Of a stretch of 29,943 nucleotides of DNA, positions 1 to 11,377 are shown one piece after another; positions within the stretch are counted from its first letter, which is position 1, and every line of letters begins with the position of its first letter. The translations under genes were made by a program, and so were the position numbers. The stretch is from positions 1 to 29,943 of the forward strand of contig CAMLIZ010000048.1 of the NCBI GenBank assembly GCA_946480245.1, read 5' to 3'. The DNA is from an uncultured Pseudomonadota bacterium (GTDB lineage Bacteria; Pseudomonadota; Gammaproteobacteria; Burkholderiales; Burkholderiaceae). The notes under the pieces were generated by a model. The model worked only from the letters and a program-made list of their open reading frames with translations, searched no databases and was not told where the DNA came from.

Positions 1-982
1 AGAACTCGCTCTCGTTGCCGGCCAGCACGATGTCATCGGCGCCGTCAGCCGACAGTTGCACACTGTGCCGCCCAGCGGACAACGACTGCGCATCGGCCTC
101 GGCGCGCCGCAACAGCGGGCCCAAAGGCACCCAGCGGTCCGGCGCCGGCCGCGGGCTGCCCTCGAGTTGCGCCAACGTCAGCAGGTCGCCGACAAGGCCC
201 TGCATGCGGTCGGTCTGCTGCCGCATCAGCGTCAGCACCCGCTTGCGCTCCGCCTCGGTGAGCGGCAGGTTGGCAAGCGTCTCGACGAACCCGGCCAGCA
301 CGGTCAGCGGCGTGCGGATCTCGTGCGACACGTTGGCCACGAAATCGCGCCGCATTGCGTCATTGCGCTCGCGCTCGGTAATGTCCTGCGTCAGCACCAG
401 CTTCATGCCGTCGCCGTAGGGCCGCACGGCGATCGACAGGGTGCCGGCGCCGTTGGGGGCGGGAATCGCCAGTGCATCCCCGAATCGGCCGGCCTGCAGA
501 TGCGCCACGAAGGCCGGGGCGCGGACCAGGTTGGTGACCCGCTGCTGTCGGTCGCGCAGAGGATCGAGACCCAGCTGGTCGGCAGCGACCGAGTTGCACC
601 ACTCGATCTGGTCCCGACCGTCGATCAGCAGCACGCCATTGGGCGACGCCTCGATCGCGGACAGAAACTGGGCGAGCCGCTCCCGCTCCCGTTCAAACGC
701 ACGCTCGCGCTGGCGCAGCGCTCGCTCCATGCGGTAGCCCACTTCGCCCCAGAAGCGCCGGCCACGTGGTGCCGGCCCCTCTTGCGAGCCGCGCAACCAT
801 TGCATCAGCCGGTGTGCACGCAACGCGTCGAGCGATAGCAGCACCGCCGCAGCGATGGCGCCGGCAAGCAGGGCGCCGCGCCATGGCGCACGGCCAAGCA
901 CGAAGCCGAGCAGCCAGCCGAACGCAGCGCCGCCGAGCAGCGACATCAGCGCTGTCAGCATGCGCGACCACAGCCAGCTCAT
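1..982 (-). CDS. phoR: PhoR phosphate-regulon sensor histidine kinase (partial, C-terminus beyond window)
   Basis: Membrane sensor kinase that phosphorylates PhoB when phosphate is scarce. The first 327 residues are visible and the frame stays open to the left edge, so the rest of the DHp and the ATP-binding domain lie outside. Two hydrophobic segments at about residues 8-30 and 34-52 form the membrane anchor without a large periplasmic domain, as usual for PhoR. A PAS-like region at about 105-200 (motif SPNGVLLIDG) precedes the H-box DFVANVSHEIRTPLT, with phosphoacceptor His220. The ATG at 982 begins 20 bp after the phoB stop, so it is probably cotranscribed with phoB as the last gene of the pst-pho unit. 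Signalling through PstSCAB and PhoU is established for the family. Identity is firm because of the context. Confidence 0.93.
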   Translation of the reverse strand, partial: MSWLWSRMLTALMSLLGGAAFGWLLGFVLGRAPWRGALLAGAIAAAVLLSLDALRAHRLMQWLRGSQEGPAPRGRRFWGEVGYRMERALRQRERAFERERERLAQFLSAIEASPNGVLLIDGRDQIEWCNSVAADQLGLDPLRDRQQRVTNLVRAPAFVAHLQAGRFGDALAIPAPNGAGTLSIAVRPYGDGMKLVLTQDITERERNDAMRRDFVANVSHEIRTPLTVLAGFVETLANLPLTEAERKRVLTLMRQQTDRMQGLVGDLLTLAQLEGSPRPAPDRWVPLGPLLRRAEADAQSLSAGRHSVQLSADGADDIVLAGNESEF

Positions 983-1001
983 CTCGGTGTCTGCCGAAGG
1001 C

Positions 1002-1715
1002 TCACGTGGTCGGCTGGCCGACCTGCTGCGTCATTCGGTAGCCCGCCCCGCGCACGGTTTCGATCAGCTGCGCGCATTGAACCGGCGATAGCGCCTCGCG
1101 CAGGCGCTTGACGTGCACGTCCACCGTGCGCTCCTCGATGAACACGTGGTCGCCCCAGACGCGGTCCAGCAGCTGCGAGCGGCTGTGCACGCGCTCGGGA
1201 TGCGTCATGAAGAAGTGCAGCAGCTTGAACTCCGTGGGGCCGATCTTGACCTCGCGCGGCGCCCCTTCGACCTGGCGTGTCACACGCCTCGTTGACGGAT
1301 CGAGTCGCAAGCCGGCCAGCTCCACCGCGGAGTCCAGGGCCTCCGGAGCTTTGCGCCGCAGCACCGCGCGCATGCGTGCCAATAGCTCCTGCGTGGAGAA
1401 AGGCTTGGTCAGGTAGTCGTCGGCGCCCGCATCCAGGCCAGAGACTTTGTCGGCCTCCTCCGAACGCGCGGTGAGCATGATGACCGGCAACTCACGCGTG
1501 CGGGCTTCCGAGCGCCAGCGCCGCGCCAACGTGAGCCCGGACTGCCCGGGCAACATCCAGTCCAGCACCACGAGGTCGGGCAGCATGCGATCCACCTCGC
1601 GTTGCGCCTCGTCCGCCGTTGCGGCAATCGTCACGTCATAACCTGCGTGACGCAGATTGATCGAGATCAGCTCGGCGATCGCCGATTCGTCTTCCACCAC
1701 CAGCACCTGGCTCAT
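1002..1715 (-). CDS. phoB: PhoB phosphate-regulon response regulator
   Basis: OmpR/PhoB-type transcription factor that binds Pho boxes after phosphorylation by PhoR. The 237 residues comprise a receiver domain (about 1-120) with phosphoacceptor Asp52 in VVLDWMLPG and the conserved Lys in the LTKPFS motif, then a C-terminal winged helix with the recognition-helix region RSQLLDRVWGD and ERTVDVHVKRLREAL. I chose the ATG at 1715, which sits 8 nt after a GGAG Shine-Dalgarno. An in-frame GTG directly before it (1718) is also possible, with 5-nt spacing. It lies between phoU (24 bp upstream) and phoR (19 bp downstream), and this 7-gene order is common in Burkholderiales. Probably autoregulated through the Pho box before pstS. 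Confidence 0.97.
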   Translation of the reverse strand: MSQVLVVEDESAIAELISINLRHAGYDVTIAATADEAQREVDRMLPDLVVLDWMLPGQSGLTLARRWRSEARTRELPVIMLTARSEEADKVSGLDAGADDYLTKPFSTQELLARMRAVLRRKAPEALDSAVELAGLRLDPSTRRVTRQVEGAPREVKIGPTEFKLLHFFMTHPERVHSRSQLLDRVWGDHVFIEERTVDVHVKRLREALSPVQCAQLIETVRGAGYRMTQQVGQPTT

Positions 1716-1739
1716 CACTGCTTCTCCAGGGTCACCGCG

Positions 1740-2447
1740 TCAGCGCACCATCGATTCCACCGTCTCCATCGAGCTGTGGCGCACGTCCGCGCCCTTCACG
1801 ATGTAGATGATGACTTCGGCCAGGTTCTTGGCATGGTCGCCCACGCGCTCGATCGCCTTGGCGACGAACACCAGGTCGATGCTGGCCGAGATGGTGCGGG
1901 GGTCTTCCATCATGTAGGTGATGAGCTTGCGCAGCAGGCCATCGAACTCCTGGTCGATCTGGTCGTCCTGCTTGAGCACCTCCAGGGCTCGTTCGGTGTC
2001 CAACCGGGCGAAGGCATCGAGCGCCTTGCGCAGCTGCTTGATCGCGAGCTCCGACTCGAACTGCAGGTCGGCCACCGGGAGGCGCAGCCGGCTCGAAACA
2101 CCGGTGTTGATCAAGCGCTGTACGGTGCGCGCGATGCGCGCCGCCTCGTCGCCGATGCGCTCGAGATTCGCGATCGTCTTCGAGACGGCGATCAGCAGGC
2201 GCAAGTCGCGCGCAGTGGGCTGCCGGCGCGCGATGATCGACGACAGATCACGGTCGATCTCGACCTCCATCGCATTCACGTGCTCTTCGGTCTGCAACAC
2301 CTGGGTGGCGGTTTCGCCGCTGAAGTTGGACAGCGCATACATCGCCTGCGCCACCTGCGACTCGACCACGCCGCCCATCTCGAGCACCCGTGTGGAAATG
2401 CCGCTGAGCTCTGCGTCGAACTGGGTGGAGAGATGCTTTTCACTCAT
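1740..2447 (-). CDS. phoU: PhoU phosphate transport and signalling regulator
   Basis: Cytoplasmic, all-helical metal-binding protein that links the PstSCAB transporter to PhoR and keeps the Pho regulon off when phosphate is plentiful. The 235 residues match the family length and contain the two repeated three-helix PhoU domains (about 15-105 and 120-210); RIGDEAARIA and RVGDHAKNLAE are the paired repeat motifs carrying the acidic metal ligands. The ATG follows a consensus AAGGAG at 5-nt spacing. It begins 10 bp after pstB and precedes phoB, consistent with one transcript. In E. coli, loss of PhoU derepresses the regulon; I assume the same role here. Confidence 0.97.
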   Translation of the reverse strand: MSEKHLSTQFDAELSGISTRVLEMGGVVESQVAQAMYALSNFSGETATQVLQTEEHVNAMEVEIDRDLSSIIARRQPTARDLRLLIAVSKTIANLERIGDEAARIARTVQRLINTGVSSRLRLPVADLQFESELAIKQLRKALDAFARLDTERALEVLKQDDQIDQEFDGLLRKLITYMMEDPRTISASIDLVFVAKAIERVGDHAKNLAEVIIYIVKGADVRHSSMETVESMVR

Positions 2448-2457
2448 GGTGGCTCCT

Positions 2458-3243
2458 TCAGCCGAACCGGCCAGTAATGTAGTCTTCGGTCTCCCGCTTC
2501 TTCGGCTTCATGAAGAGCTCGGAGGTGGGACCGAACTCGATCAGATCCCCCAGGTACATGTAGGCGGTGTAGTCGGAGCAGCGCGCGGCCTGCTGCATGT
2601 TGTGCGTGACGATGACGACCGTGTAGTCGGTCTTCAGTTCGTGGATCAGTTCTTCGATCTTGCCGGTAGAGATGGGGTCGAGCGCCGAGCAGGGCTCGTC
2701 GAGCAACAGCACCTCGGGTTTGATGGCGATGCCGCGCGCGATGCACAGCCGCTGCTGCTGGCCCCCCGACAGCCCGGAACCGCTTTGGTCGAGCTTGTCC
2801 TTCACCTCGTCCCACAGCGCGGCCTTCTTCAGCGCCCACTCCACCCGTTCGTCCATCTCCACGCGCGGAAGGCTCTCGAACAAGCGCACACCGAACGCAA
2901 TGTTGTCGTAGATCGACATCGGAAACGGCGTCGGCTTTTGAAACACCATGCCGACCTTCGCGCGGATCAGGGACACATCCAGCTTCGAGCGCAGGATGTT
3001 CTCGCCGTCGAGGATGATCTCGCCCTCGGCGCGCTGCTCAGGGTAGAGCTCGAACATGCGATTGAAGGTACGCAGAAGCGTGCTCTTGCCACAACCCGAC
3101 GGCCCGATGAACGCGGTCACCTTGCGCTCCGGGATCTCGAGGTTGATGTGCTTCAGCGCGTGGAAGCTGCCGTAGTAGAAGTTGAGGTTGCGCACCGAGA
3201 GCTTCACGCTTTCGGTGGCGGAAACGTTCACTTTTGCGTCCAT
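2458..3243 (-). CDS. pstB: PstB phosphate ABC transporter ATPase
   Basis: ATP-hydrolysing subunit of the high-affinity phosphate importer PstSCAB, working as a dimer on the cytoplasmic face of PstC-PstA. The 261 residues show Walker [10 protein letters not shown], the Q-loop region [15 protein letters not shown], the ABC signature [14 protein letters not shown], Walker [14 protein letters not shown] and the switch histidine in [10 protein letters not shown]. The KPTPFPMSI stretch is typical of PstB rather than other ABC ATPases. It starts 4 bp after the pstA stop without a strong ribosome-binding site, so translational coupling is likely. Confidence 0.98.
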   Translation of the reverse strand: MDAKVNVSATESVKLSVRNLNFYYGSFHALKHINLEIPERKVTAFIGPSGCGKSTLLRTFNRMFELYPEQRAEGEIILDGENILRSKLDVSLIRAKVGMVFQKPTPFPMSIYDNIAFGVRLFESLPRVEMDERVEWALKKAALWDEVKDKLDQSGSGLSGGQQQRLCIARGIAIKPEVLLLDEPCSALDPISTGKIEELIHELKTDYTVVIVTHNMQQAARCSDYTAYMYLGDLIEFGPTSELFMKPKKRETEDYITGRFG

Positions 3244-3247
3244 GGTG

Positions 3248-4120
3248 TCAGTGCTTCTGGCGGAACAGGACTCGTGCCAGGATGTTCAAGGCCAACACCC
3301 CGAGCGTGATCAGGAACACACCCGCCCAGGCCAGCTTCTGCCAGTTCTCGTAGGGGCTCATCGCGAACTTGAAGATCGTTACCGGCAGGCTGGACATCGG
3401 GCCCCCGAACAGCTTACTGGTCCAGAACTGCGCGAATGCCGAAGAAAACAGCAGCGGTGCGGTCTCGCCCGCAATCCGCGCGAAGGCGAGCAGCACGCCG
3501 GTGATCACGCCTGCCCGCGACGCCTTGAGGGTGATGCTGCTGATCACCTTCCATTTCGGCGTGCCAAGCGCGTAGGCAGCTTCGCGCAGCCCGTTAGGCA
3601 CCAGCAGCAGCATGTTCTCGGTGGTGCGGATGACCACCGGGATCACAATCAGCGCGAGCGCCAGCACACCGGCGAAACCGGAGAAGCTGCGCATCGGTGC
3701 CACCACGGTGGCGTAGATGAACAGTCCGATCACGATCGACGGTGCCGACAGGAGGATGTCGTTGAGGAAGCGCGTCAGGCTGCCCAGCCAGCCGCGCCGT
3801 CCGTACTCGACGAGGTAAACGCCCGCCATCACCCCGATCGGCGTCCCGATGAGCGTGGCGAGCGTCACCATCACGAGCGAACCGAAGATTGCATTGGCGA
3901 GGCCACCGGTCTCCGCCTGCGGTGGCGGCGTCATTTGCGTGAACAGCGACAGCGTGAGGCCACCGATACCGAGCCGCACCGTCTCCCACAGAATCCAGGA
4001 CAGCCAAAACAGGCCGAACGCCATTGCGGCCATCGATAGGGTCAGCGCGATCGCATTGACCCAGCGCCTGCGGCGCTGCTTCGCGACGCGATCCGCATCG
4101 ATGCGCACCGTGGCGTTCAT
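3248..4120 (-). CDS. pstA: PstA phosphate ABC transporter permease
   Basis: One of the two inner-membrane permease subunits of PstSCAB. The 290 residues contain about six transmembrane segments, beginning near residues 23-48 after a basic N-terminus. The cytoplasmic coupling (EAA) loop is recognisable around [20 protein letters not shown], the contact site for PstB. The start codon overlaps the pstC stop by 4 bp (ATGA), which indicates translational coupling. A purine-rich GAGGGGGTG stretch upstream can serve as ribosome-binding site. Length and neighbours agree with PstA rather than PstC. Confidence 0.97.
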   Translation of the reverse strand: MNATVRIDADRVAKQRRRRWVNAIALTLSMAAMAFGLFWLSWILWETVRLGIGGLTLSLFTQMTPPPQAETGGLANAIFGSLVMVTLATLIGTPIGVMAGVYLVEYGRRGWLGSLTRFLNDILLSAPSIVIGLFIYATVVAPMRSFSGFAGVLALALIVIPVVIRTTENMLLLVPNGLREAAYALGTPKWKVISSITLKASRAGVITGVLLAFARIAGETAPLLFSSAFAQFWTSKLFGGPMSSLPVTIFKFAMSPYENWQKLAWAGVFLITLGVLALNILARVLFRQKH

Positions 4121-5136
4121 GCTCGCACCCCCTCACCCTTCTTCAGCTGCAGCAAGAGCAGCTTGGACAGCGCCAGCACGACGAAGGTGATCAGGAACAA
4201 CACGAGTCCGAGGTAGATCAGCGACGCCTGGTGCAACCCCTCGCCGGCCTCGCCGAACTCGTTGGCCAGCGCAGCGGTGATGCTGTTGGCCGGCTCGAAC
4301 AGGGACACGCTGCCAAGCTGGTTGGAGTTGCCGATCACGAAGGTCACCGCCATCGTCTCGCCCAGCGCCCGGCCGAGGCCCAGCATGATGCCGCCGATCA
4401 CGCCCACCTTGGTATAGGGCAGCACGACCTTGAACATCACTTCCCAGGTGGTCGAGCCCAGACCGTAGGCAGACTCCTTCAACATCGCCGGCGTCACCTC
4501 GAACACGTCGCGCATCACTGCCGCAATGAACGGGATGATCATGATCGCCAGGATGATGCCGGCCGACAGCAGCCCAATGCCAACCGGCGGCCCGGACACA
4601 AAGGCGCCCAGCAGGGGTGCCTCGCCAAGCAGGCTCTGCAAGGGCTGCTGAACGTACTGCGCCAGCACCGGGCTGAATACGAGCAGCCCCCACATGCCGT
4701 AGACGATCGATGGCACCGCTGCAAGCAGTTCGATCGCGATCCCCAGCGGACGGCGCAGCCAGGAGGGAGACAACTCGGTGAGGAAGAGCGCGATGCCGAA
4801 GCTCACGGGCACTGCAATGATCAAAGCGATCAATGAACTCATCAGCGTGCCGTAGATCATCACCAGGCCACCGTAGTGGTCGCCGGCAGGATCCCACTCG
4901 CTTCGCCACAGGAAGCTGAGGCCATACTCCTTGATCGCTGGCGCGGCACCCATCACGAGCGAGGCGATGATGCCTGCCAGCAAGAGCAGCGTCACGATCG
5001 CTGCGGAGTGCGCCAACAGCGCAAAAGCCGCGTCGGCCCAGGCCCCCACGCGCCGGGCACCCGATGGCCGCCCGAGGGTTTCGGAGCGTTGCATCTGCTT
5101 CTTGTCGTGTTGGGAAGCGGGAAGTGTAGCGGCCAC
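4117..5136 (-). CDS. pstC: PstC phosphate ABC transporter permease
   Basis: Partner of PstA in the membrane channel of the phosphate importer. The 339 residues start with about 35 polar residues, then about six transmembrane segments. The coupling loop [20 protein letters not shown] and the segment [16 protein letters not shown] are characteristic of PstC. The chosen start is GTG at 5136, with GGAG 7 nt upstream; an in-frame ATG at 5094 would give a form 14 residues shorter. The gene is separated from pstS by 73 bp that carry a strong hairpin, whereas all downstream genes in the operon are tightly packed or overlap. Confidence 0.97.
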   Translation of the reverse strand: MAATLPASQHDKKQMQRSETLGRPSGARRVGAWADAAFALLAHSAAIVTLLLLAGIIASLVMGAAPAIKEYGLSFLWRSEWDPAGDHYGGLVMIYGTLMSSLIALIIAVPVSFGIALFLTELSPSWLRRPLGIAIELLAAVPSIVYGMWGLLVFSPVLAQYVQQPLQSLLGEAPLLGAFVSGPPVGIGLLSAGIILAIMIIPFIAAVMRDVFEVTPAMLKESAYGLGSTTWEVMFKVVLPYTKVGVIGGIMLGLGRALGETMAVTFVIGNSNQLGSVSLFEPANSITAALANEFGEAGEGLHQASLIYLGLVLFLITFVVLALSKLLLLQLKKGEGVRA

Positions 5137-5155
5137 GGCGGGGCTCCAGACGAGC

Positions 5156-5188
5156 AGACGGCGGGGCCCTGTCGAGCGCCCGCCGTCT
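5156..5188 (-). repeat. Intercistronic hairpin between pstS and pstC
   Basis: A perfect 10-bp inverted repeat (AGACGGCGGG at 5156-5165, CCCGCCGTCT at 5179-5188) with a 13-nt loop lies in the pstS-pstC gap. No U-tract follows in the direction of transcription, so it is unlikely to be a full terminator. It could protect the 3' end of a processed pstS mRNA or attenuate read-through, which would give more binding protein than permease. The role is inferred; the repeat is read directly. Confidence 0.7.
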
Positions 5189-5209
5189 TCGTTTTGCGGG
5201 GGAAAGCGC

Positions 5210-6247
<1,038 letters not shown>

Positions 6248-6287
6248 GGACACCTTTCAATGAGTGGCTGTCATCAAGACAAGCGCC

Positions 6288-6321
6288 ACTGTAAAAGTTG
6301 CATATGACGTCTCTGTGACAG
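6288..6321 (-). promoter_or_regulatory. Pho box and -10 of the pst-pho operon
   Basis: On the minus strand, CTGTCAC-AGAG-ACGTCAT (6304-6321) forms two 7-mers separated by 4 bp, close to the PhoB-binding consensus (direct repeats of CTGTCAT). Exactly 10 nt further downstream is TACAGT (6288-6293), a 4/6 match to the sigma70 -10. PhoB-activated promoters use this geometry, with the Pho box replacing the -35. The pstS start lies about 40 nt below the -10. Confidence 0.8.
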
Positions 6322-6348
6322 CCGAGCGGCGGCCTGTCACATTCAGCG

Positions 6349-7680
6349 CTAAGCCTGAGCCGCTTCGGCCAGCCGTTCGGCACAACGCCTGGAGGTGACC
6401 TCGTCCCTGGCTTCAACCATCACACGCAACACCGGTTCAGTGCCGGAGGCGCGAATCAGCACTCGCCCGCTGTCGGCAAGCTCGCGTTCGATGGCTTGAA
6501 CCTCACGCATCAAGCCTTCGTTCTTGCGCCAGTCGCCGCCGGTGGTGAGGCGCACGTTGATCAAGGTCTGTGGAAACAGCGTCACGCCGTCAAGCAGTTG
6601 AGCCAGGCTGCGACCGCTGCGGCTGACCGCCTGCAGCACCTGCAGCGCGCTGACGATGCCATCGCCGGTGGTGTGCTTGTCCAACGCCAGCAGGTGGCCA
6701 GAGCCTTCACCACCGAGCAGCCAGCGGCGCGAGGCAAGCTCCTCGAGCACGTATCGGTCCCCGACCTTGGCACGCACCAGCTGCACGTCCATGGCCCGCA
6801 GGGCCAGCTCGACGGCCATATTGGTCATCAGCGTGCCCACCGCACCGTCCATGCGCTGACCTTGTGCAAGACGGTCGGCCACCATGACGTACAGCAGTTC
6901 GTCCCCATTGAACAGACGCCCCTGGCGATCCACCATCTGCAGGCGATCAGCGTCGCCATCGAGCGCTACGCCGTAGTCCGCGCCACTCTGCATCACGCGT
7001 TCCACCAGCGCGGCCGGCGCCGTGGCACCAACGCCGGCATTGATGTTGAGACCATCCGGGCTGCAGCCGATGCAGCTCACCTCGGCTCCCAACTCGTGGA
7101 ACACGTCAGGCGCGACGTGGTACGCAGCCCCGTGTGCAGCGTCCACCACGATCTTCAGGCCCTTGAGCGTCAGCTCGCCGCCGATCGTGCCCTTGCAGAA
7201 CTCGATGTAGCGGCCGCGCGCGTCGTCGATGCGGCGCACCTTTCCGAGGTTGGCCGAGTCCACCCACTGAGGCGGCTCGTCGAGCGCGGCCTCCACGGCC
7301 GCCTCCCACTCGTCCGGCAGCTTCTCGCCTCGCGCAGAGAAGAACTTGACCCCGTTATCTCCGAAAGGGTTGTGGGAGGCGCTGATCACCACGCCCAGGT
7401 CGAGCCGCAGCGCACGCGTGAGGTAAGCCACACCCGGTGTGGGCAGTGGGCCGGTCATCATCACGTCCACCCCCGCAGACGCAAAGCCCGCCTCCAGTGC
7501 CGACTCGATCATGTACCCGGAGATCCGCGTGTCCTTGCCGATCAATACGGTGGGCCGGGCACCGCTGCGGCGAAGCACGCGGCCGACCGCATGACCCAGC
7601 CGAAGCATGAAATCGGGGGTGATCGGGGCCTGGCCCACGGTGCCACGGATGCCGTCGGTGCCGAAGTAGGTTCTGCTCAT
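6349..7680 (-). CDS. glmM: GlmM phosphoglucosamine mutase
   Basis: Converts glucosamine-6-phosphate to glucosamine-1-phosphate, feeding UDP-GlcNAc for peptidoglycan and LPS. The 443 residues match the family length. The N-terminus [14 protein letters not shown], the catalytic serine Ser102 in ISASHNP, the metal-binding loop ALDGDADR, the sugar-binding GGEGSGH and the phosphate-binding [15 protein letters not shown] are all present. The ATG at 7680 has GAGG 5 nt upstream; the frame stays open another 42 nt but has no better start. The start overlaps the folP stop by 4 bp. The order ftsH-folP-glmM is conserved in many proteobacteria. The next gene downstream is pstS. Confidence 0.98.
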   Translation of the reverse strand: MSRTYFGTDGIRGTVGQAPITPDFMLRLGHAVGRVLRRSGARPTVLIGKDTRISGYMIESALEAGFASAGVDVMMTGPLPTPGVAYLTRALRLDLGVVISASHNPFGDNGVKFFSARGEKLPDEWEAAVEAALDEPPQWVDSANLGKVRRIDDARGRYIEFCKGTIGGELTLKGLKIVVDAAHGAAYHVAPDVFHELGAEVSCIGCSPDGLNINAGVGATAPAALVERVMQSGADYGVALDGDADRLQMVDRQGRLFNGDELLYVMVADRLAQGQRMDGAVGTLMTNMAVELALRAMDVQLVRAKVGDRYVLEELASRRWLLGGEGSGHLLALDKHTTGDGIVSALQVLQAVSRSGRSLAQLLDGVTLFPQTLINVRLTTGGDWRKNEGLMREVQAIERELADSGRVLIRASGTEPVLRVMVEARDEVTSRRCAERLAEAAQA

Positions 7681-8528
7681 GATGTCCTCTGATGTTCTTC
7701 GAGCAGACCCGCGGCCTGCCACACCTTCAACGCATCGACCGTGGCCGCGACGTCATGTACGCGCACGATACTGGCGCCTCGCTGCACCGCCGCCAGCGCG
7801 GCCGCCACACTTGCAGCCAGCCGCTCGCCGGTGCCGCGCTCCGTGATAGCACCGAGGGTGGATTTGCGCGACCAGCCCAGCAGCAGCGGATGCCCGAGGC
7901 CCAACAACTCCCGCTGGCGCCGCAACAACTCAAGATTCTGCTGCACGGATTTTCCGAAGCCGATCCCCGGATCGAGCGTGATCCGCTCCGGCGCCACGCC
8001 GCGCTCGCGCACCGCCTGTGCGCGATCTGCGAGGAAGCTCGCCACCTCCCGCACCACGTCGTCGTAGCGTGTGTCGCTTTGCATCGCGACTGGCTCGCCT
8101 CGCATGTGCATCAGGCACACACCGACACGGGGATGCGCGGCGATGCGATCTAGCGCCCCGCTGCGCTGCAACGCGCGCACGTCGTTGATGATGTCGGCGC
8201 CCGCGTCAAGCGCCGCATCGATCACGAGCGGTTCGCTGGTATCCACCGACACCGGCAGTCCCAGCGTCAGGGCGTGGCGCAGCACGGGTAGCACGCGCGC
8301 CAACTCCTCCTGGGGTGTCGGCTTCTGCGCGCCAGGACGGGTCGATTCACCGCCGATGTCGAGGATGTGGACACCCTCGGCCCGCAACTGCTCGCAATGA
8401 GCGATCGCCGCGTCTGTGCTTGCAAAGCGTCCGCCGTCCGAGAACGAATCCGGCGTGACATTCACGATGCCCATCACCAACGGCTGGCCGAGCGGAATCC
8501 GGAAGCGGGAGGTCTGCCAGTAGCGCAT
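7677..8528 (-). CDS. folP: FolP dihydropteroate synthase
   Basis: Condenses dihydropterin pyrophosphate with p-aminobenzoate to make dihydropteroate in folate synthesis; target of sulfonamides. The 283 residues form a TIM barrel with signature motifs [45 protein letters not shown] and [17 protein letters not shown], ending with VRVHDV. No convincing Shine-Dalgarno precedes the ATG at 8528, but the reading frame closes just upstream. It follows ftsH after a 63-bp gap holding a small palindrome and overlaps glmM by 4 bp. No sign of an acquired sul-type gene. Confidence 0.98.
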   Translation of the reverse strand: MRYWQTSRFRIPLGQPLVMGIVNVTPDSFSDGGRFASTDAAIAHCEQLRAEGVHILDIGGESTRPGAQKPTPQEELARVLPVLRHALTLGLPVSVDTSEPLVIDAALDAGADIINDVRALQRSGALDRIAAHPRVGVCLMHMRGEPVAMQSDTRYDDVVREVASFLADRAQAVRERGVAPERITLDPGIGFGKSVQQNLELLRRQRELLGLGHPLLLGWSRKSTLGAITERGTGERLAASVAAALAAVQRGASIVRVHDVAATVDALKVWQAAGLLEEHQRTS

Positions 8529-8543
8529 GACGAGCGATGGAAA

Positions 8544-8563
8544 CGGGGCGCCTAGGCGCCCCG
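8544..8563 (-). terminator. Possible weak terminator or processing hairpin after ftsH
   Basis: A perfectly self-complementary 20-mer (arms CGGGGCG and CGCCCCG around CCTAGG) lies between the ftsH stop and the folP start. On the minus strand it is followed by only three T residues. It could cause partial termination and so lower folP-glmM expression relative to ftsH. Weak, inferred role. Confidence 0.4.
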
Positions 8564-8591
8564 TGGTGTTGCACTCGGCCGACGACGGCCT

Positions 8592-10490
<1,899 letters not shown>

Positions 10491-10569
10491 CGCGGCTCCT
10501 TTTCTAAGCAAACATCACAGCAGTACGTGCTGCCGACCGAGCGGCCGCAGCCACGAGCGCTGCCACGGT

Positions 10570-10597
10570 AATTGGGGCCGATTCTATTCCACGCAAG
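10570..10597 (-). promoter_or_regulatory. Candidate sigma32 (heat-shock) promoter of ftsH
   Basis: Minus strand: CTTGCGT (10591-10597), 13-nt spacer, CCCCAATT (10570-10577). The sigma32 consensus is CTTGAAA with 13-17 nt to CCCCATNT, so both elements and the spacing agree well. The expected start is near 10562, leaving a leader of about 70 nt. ftsH belongs to the sigma32 regulon in E. coli. A sigma70-like TAGAAT (10581-10586) lies inside the spacer and could give basal expression. Confidence 0.6.
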
Positions 10598-10648
10598 GTG
10601 GCACCCGGCCGGGAAATAGCCCTCCCGATCCAGGGAGTTCGGCCGGAT

Positions 10649-10663
10649 TTTGTGGGCCACAAA
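10649..10663. repeat. 15-bp palindrome between rlmE and ftsH
   Basis: TTTGTGG-G-CCACAAA is a perfect 7-bp inverted repeat around one base, about 20 bp past the rlmE stop in a 191-bp intergenic region. It is too short-looped for an RNA hairpin terminator and resembles a protein-binding operator. No regulator can be assigned. Confidence 0.45.
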
Positions 10664-10681
10664 TTCGATTTCGGCGCGCCT

Positions 10682-11356
10682 TTATCGGTTCTTGAGTCCG
10701 ATGCCAACGAGAAATGTCTCCGCCGACCGGTCTCTCGACGCCTTCGGCTTTAGCGGCTTGGTGACGCGGAAATTGCGCTTGAACAACTCCACGAGCTGGC
10801 TGTAGCCGGAGCCGTGAAACACTTTGCAGACCAACGCACCGTCGGGGCGAAGGTGTTTGGTGGCGAAGTCGACCGCAAGTTCCACCAAATGGCCGATGCG
10901 GGCGGAATCGGCACTTTCCACTCCCGAGAGGTTGGGCGCCATGTCGGATACCACAAGATCCACCACCCGGCCAGCCAGCGCGGCCTCCAGTTGGCGTGAG
11001 ACGGCTTCCTCGCGGAAGTCGCCCTGGATGAAATGCACGCCGTCCACCGGCTCGAACGGCAGCAAGTCCAGCGCGAGGATCGCGCCATTCAGCTCCCCGG
11101 TCGCAGCACCGCCGCTCCCGGCCTCCTTGGGTGCGAAGCGCCGCCTGAGGTACTGGCTCCAGGCGCCCGGCACGGCCCCGAGATCGACCACGACCTGGCC
11201 CGGCCGCACCAGTTTCAGCGTCTCGTCGATCTCCTTCAGCTTGTACGCGGCACGCGAGCGATAGCCGTCCTTCTGCGCCATTCGCACATAGGGATCGTTC
11301 ACATGGTCGGCGAGCCACGCCTTGTTGACCTTCTTGCTTTTGGTGTTGATCTTCAT
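10682..11356 (-). CDS. rlmE: RlmE 23S rRNA (uridine-2'-O)-methyltransferase (FtsJ/RrmJ)
   Basis: Methylates the 2'-hydroxyl of U2552 (E. coli numbering) in the 23S rRNA A-loop. The 224 residues contain the SAM-binding motif [13 protein letters not shown] (57-69) and the K-D-K-E catalytic set: Lys39 (AAYKLKEI), Asp138 (VVSDMAPN), Lys178 (LVCKVFHG) and Glu213 (SAETFLVG). About 12-15 extra Gly/Ala-rich residues near 78-91 make it longer than the 209-residue E. coli enzyme. I chose ATG at 11356 ([14 protein letters not shown]); the reading frame remains open upstream but overlaps divergent yhbY. It is followed by ftsH, an arrangement also seen in E. coli. Confidence 0.96.
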   Translation of the reverse strand: MKINTKSKKVNKAWLADHVNDPYVRMAQKDGYRSRAAYKLKEIDETLKLVRPGQVVVDLGAVPGAWSQYLRRRFAPKEAGSGGAATGELNGAILALDLLPFEPVDGVHFIQGDFREEAVSRQLEAALAGRVVDLVVSDMAPNLSGVESADSARIGHLVELAVDFATKHLRPDGALVCKVFHGSGYSQLVELFKRNFRVTKPLKPKASRDRSAETFLVGIGLKNR

Positions 11357-11377
11357 TCGACAGAGATAATAGGCGCC
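11357..11377. promoter_or_regulatory. Shared divergent promoter of rlmE and yhbY
   Basis: Only 21 bp separate the two start codons. Within them GATAAT (11365-11370, plus) and TATTAT (11366-11371, minus) are overlapping -10-like hexamers on opposite strands. A start 6-8 nt downstream of either -10 would fall at or within about 3 nt of each ATG, so both mRNAs could be leaderless or nearly so. No Shine-Dalgarno is seen for either gene. Convincing -35 boxes are not visible. Confidence 0.5.

Noticed and set aside
1602..2477. Long plus-strand open frame opposite phoU and phoB
   Set aside because: Composition is His/Arg/Asp-rich antisense of well-identified genes, with no family motifs; an artefact of high GC.
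10627..10642. Small CTCCC/GGGAG inverted repeat between rlmE and ftsH
   Set aside because: Only 5 bp with no T-run; too weak for a terminator in GC-rich DNA.
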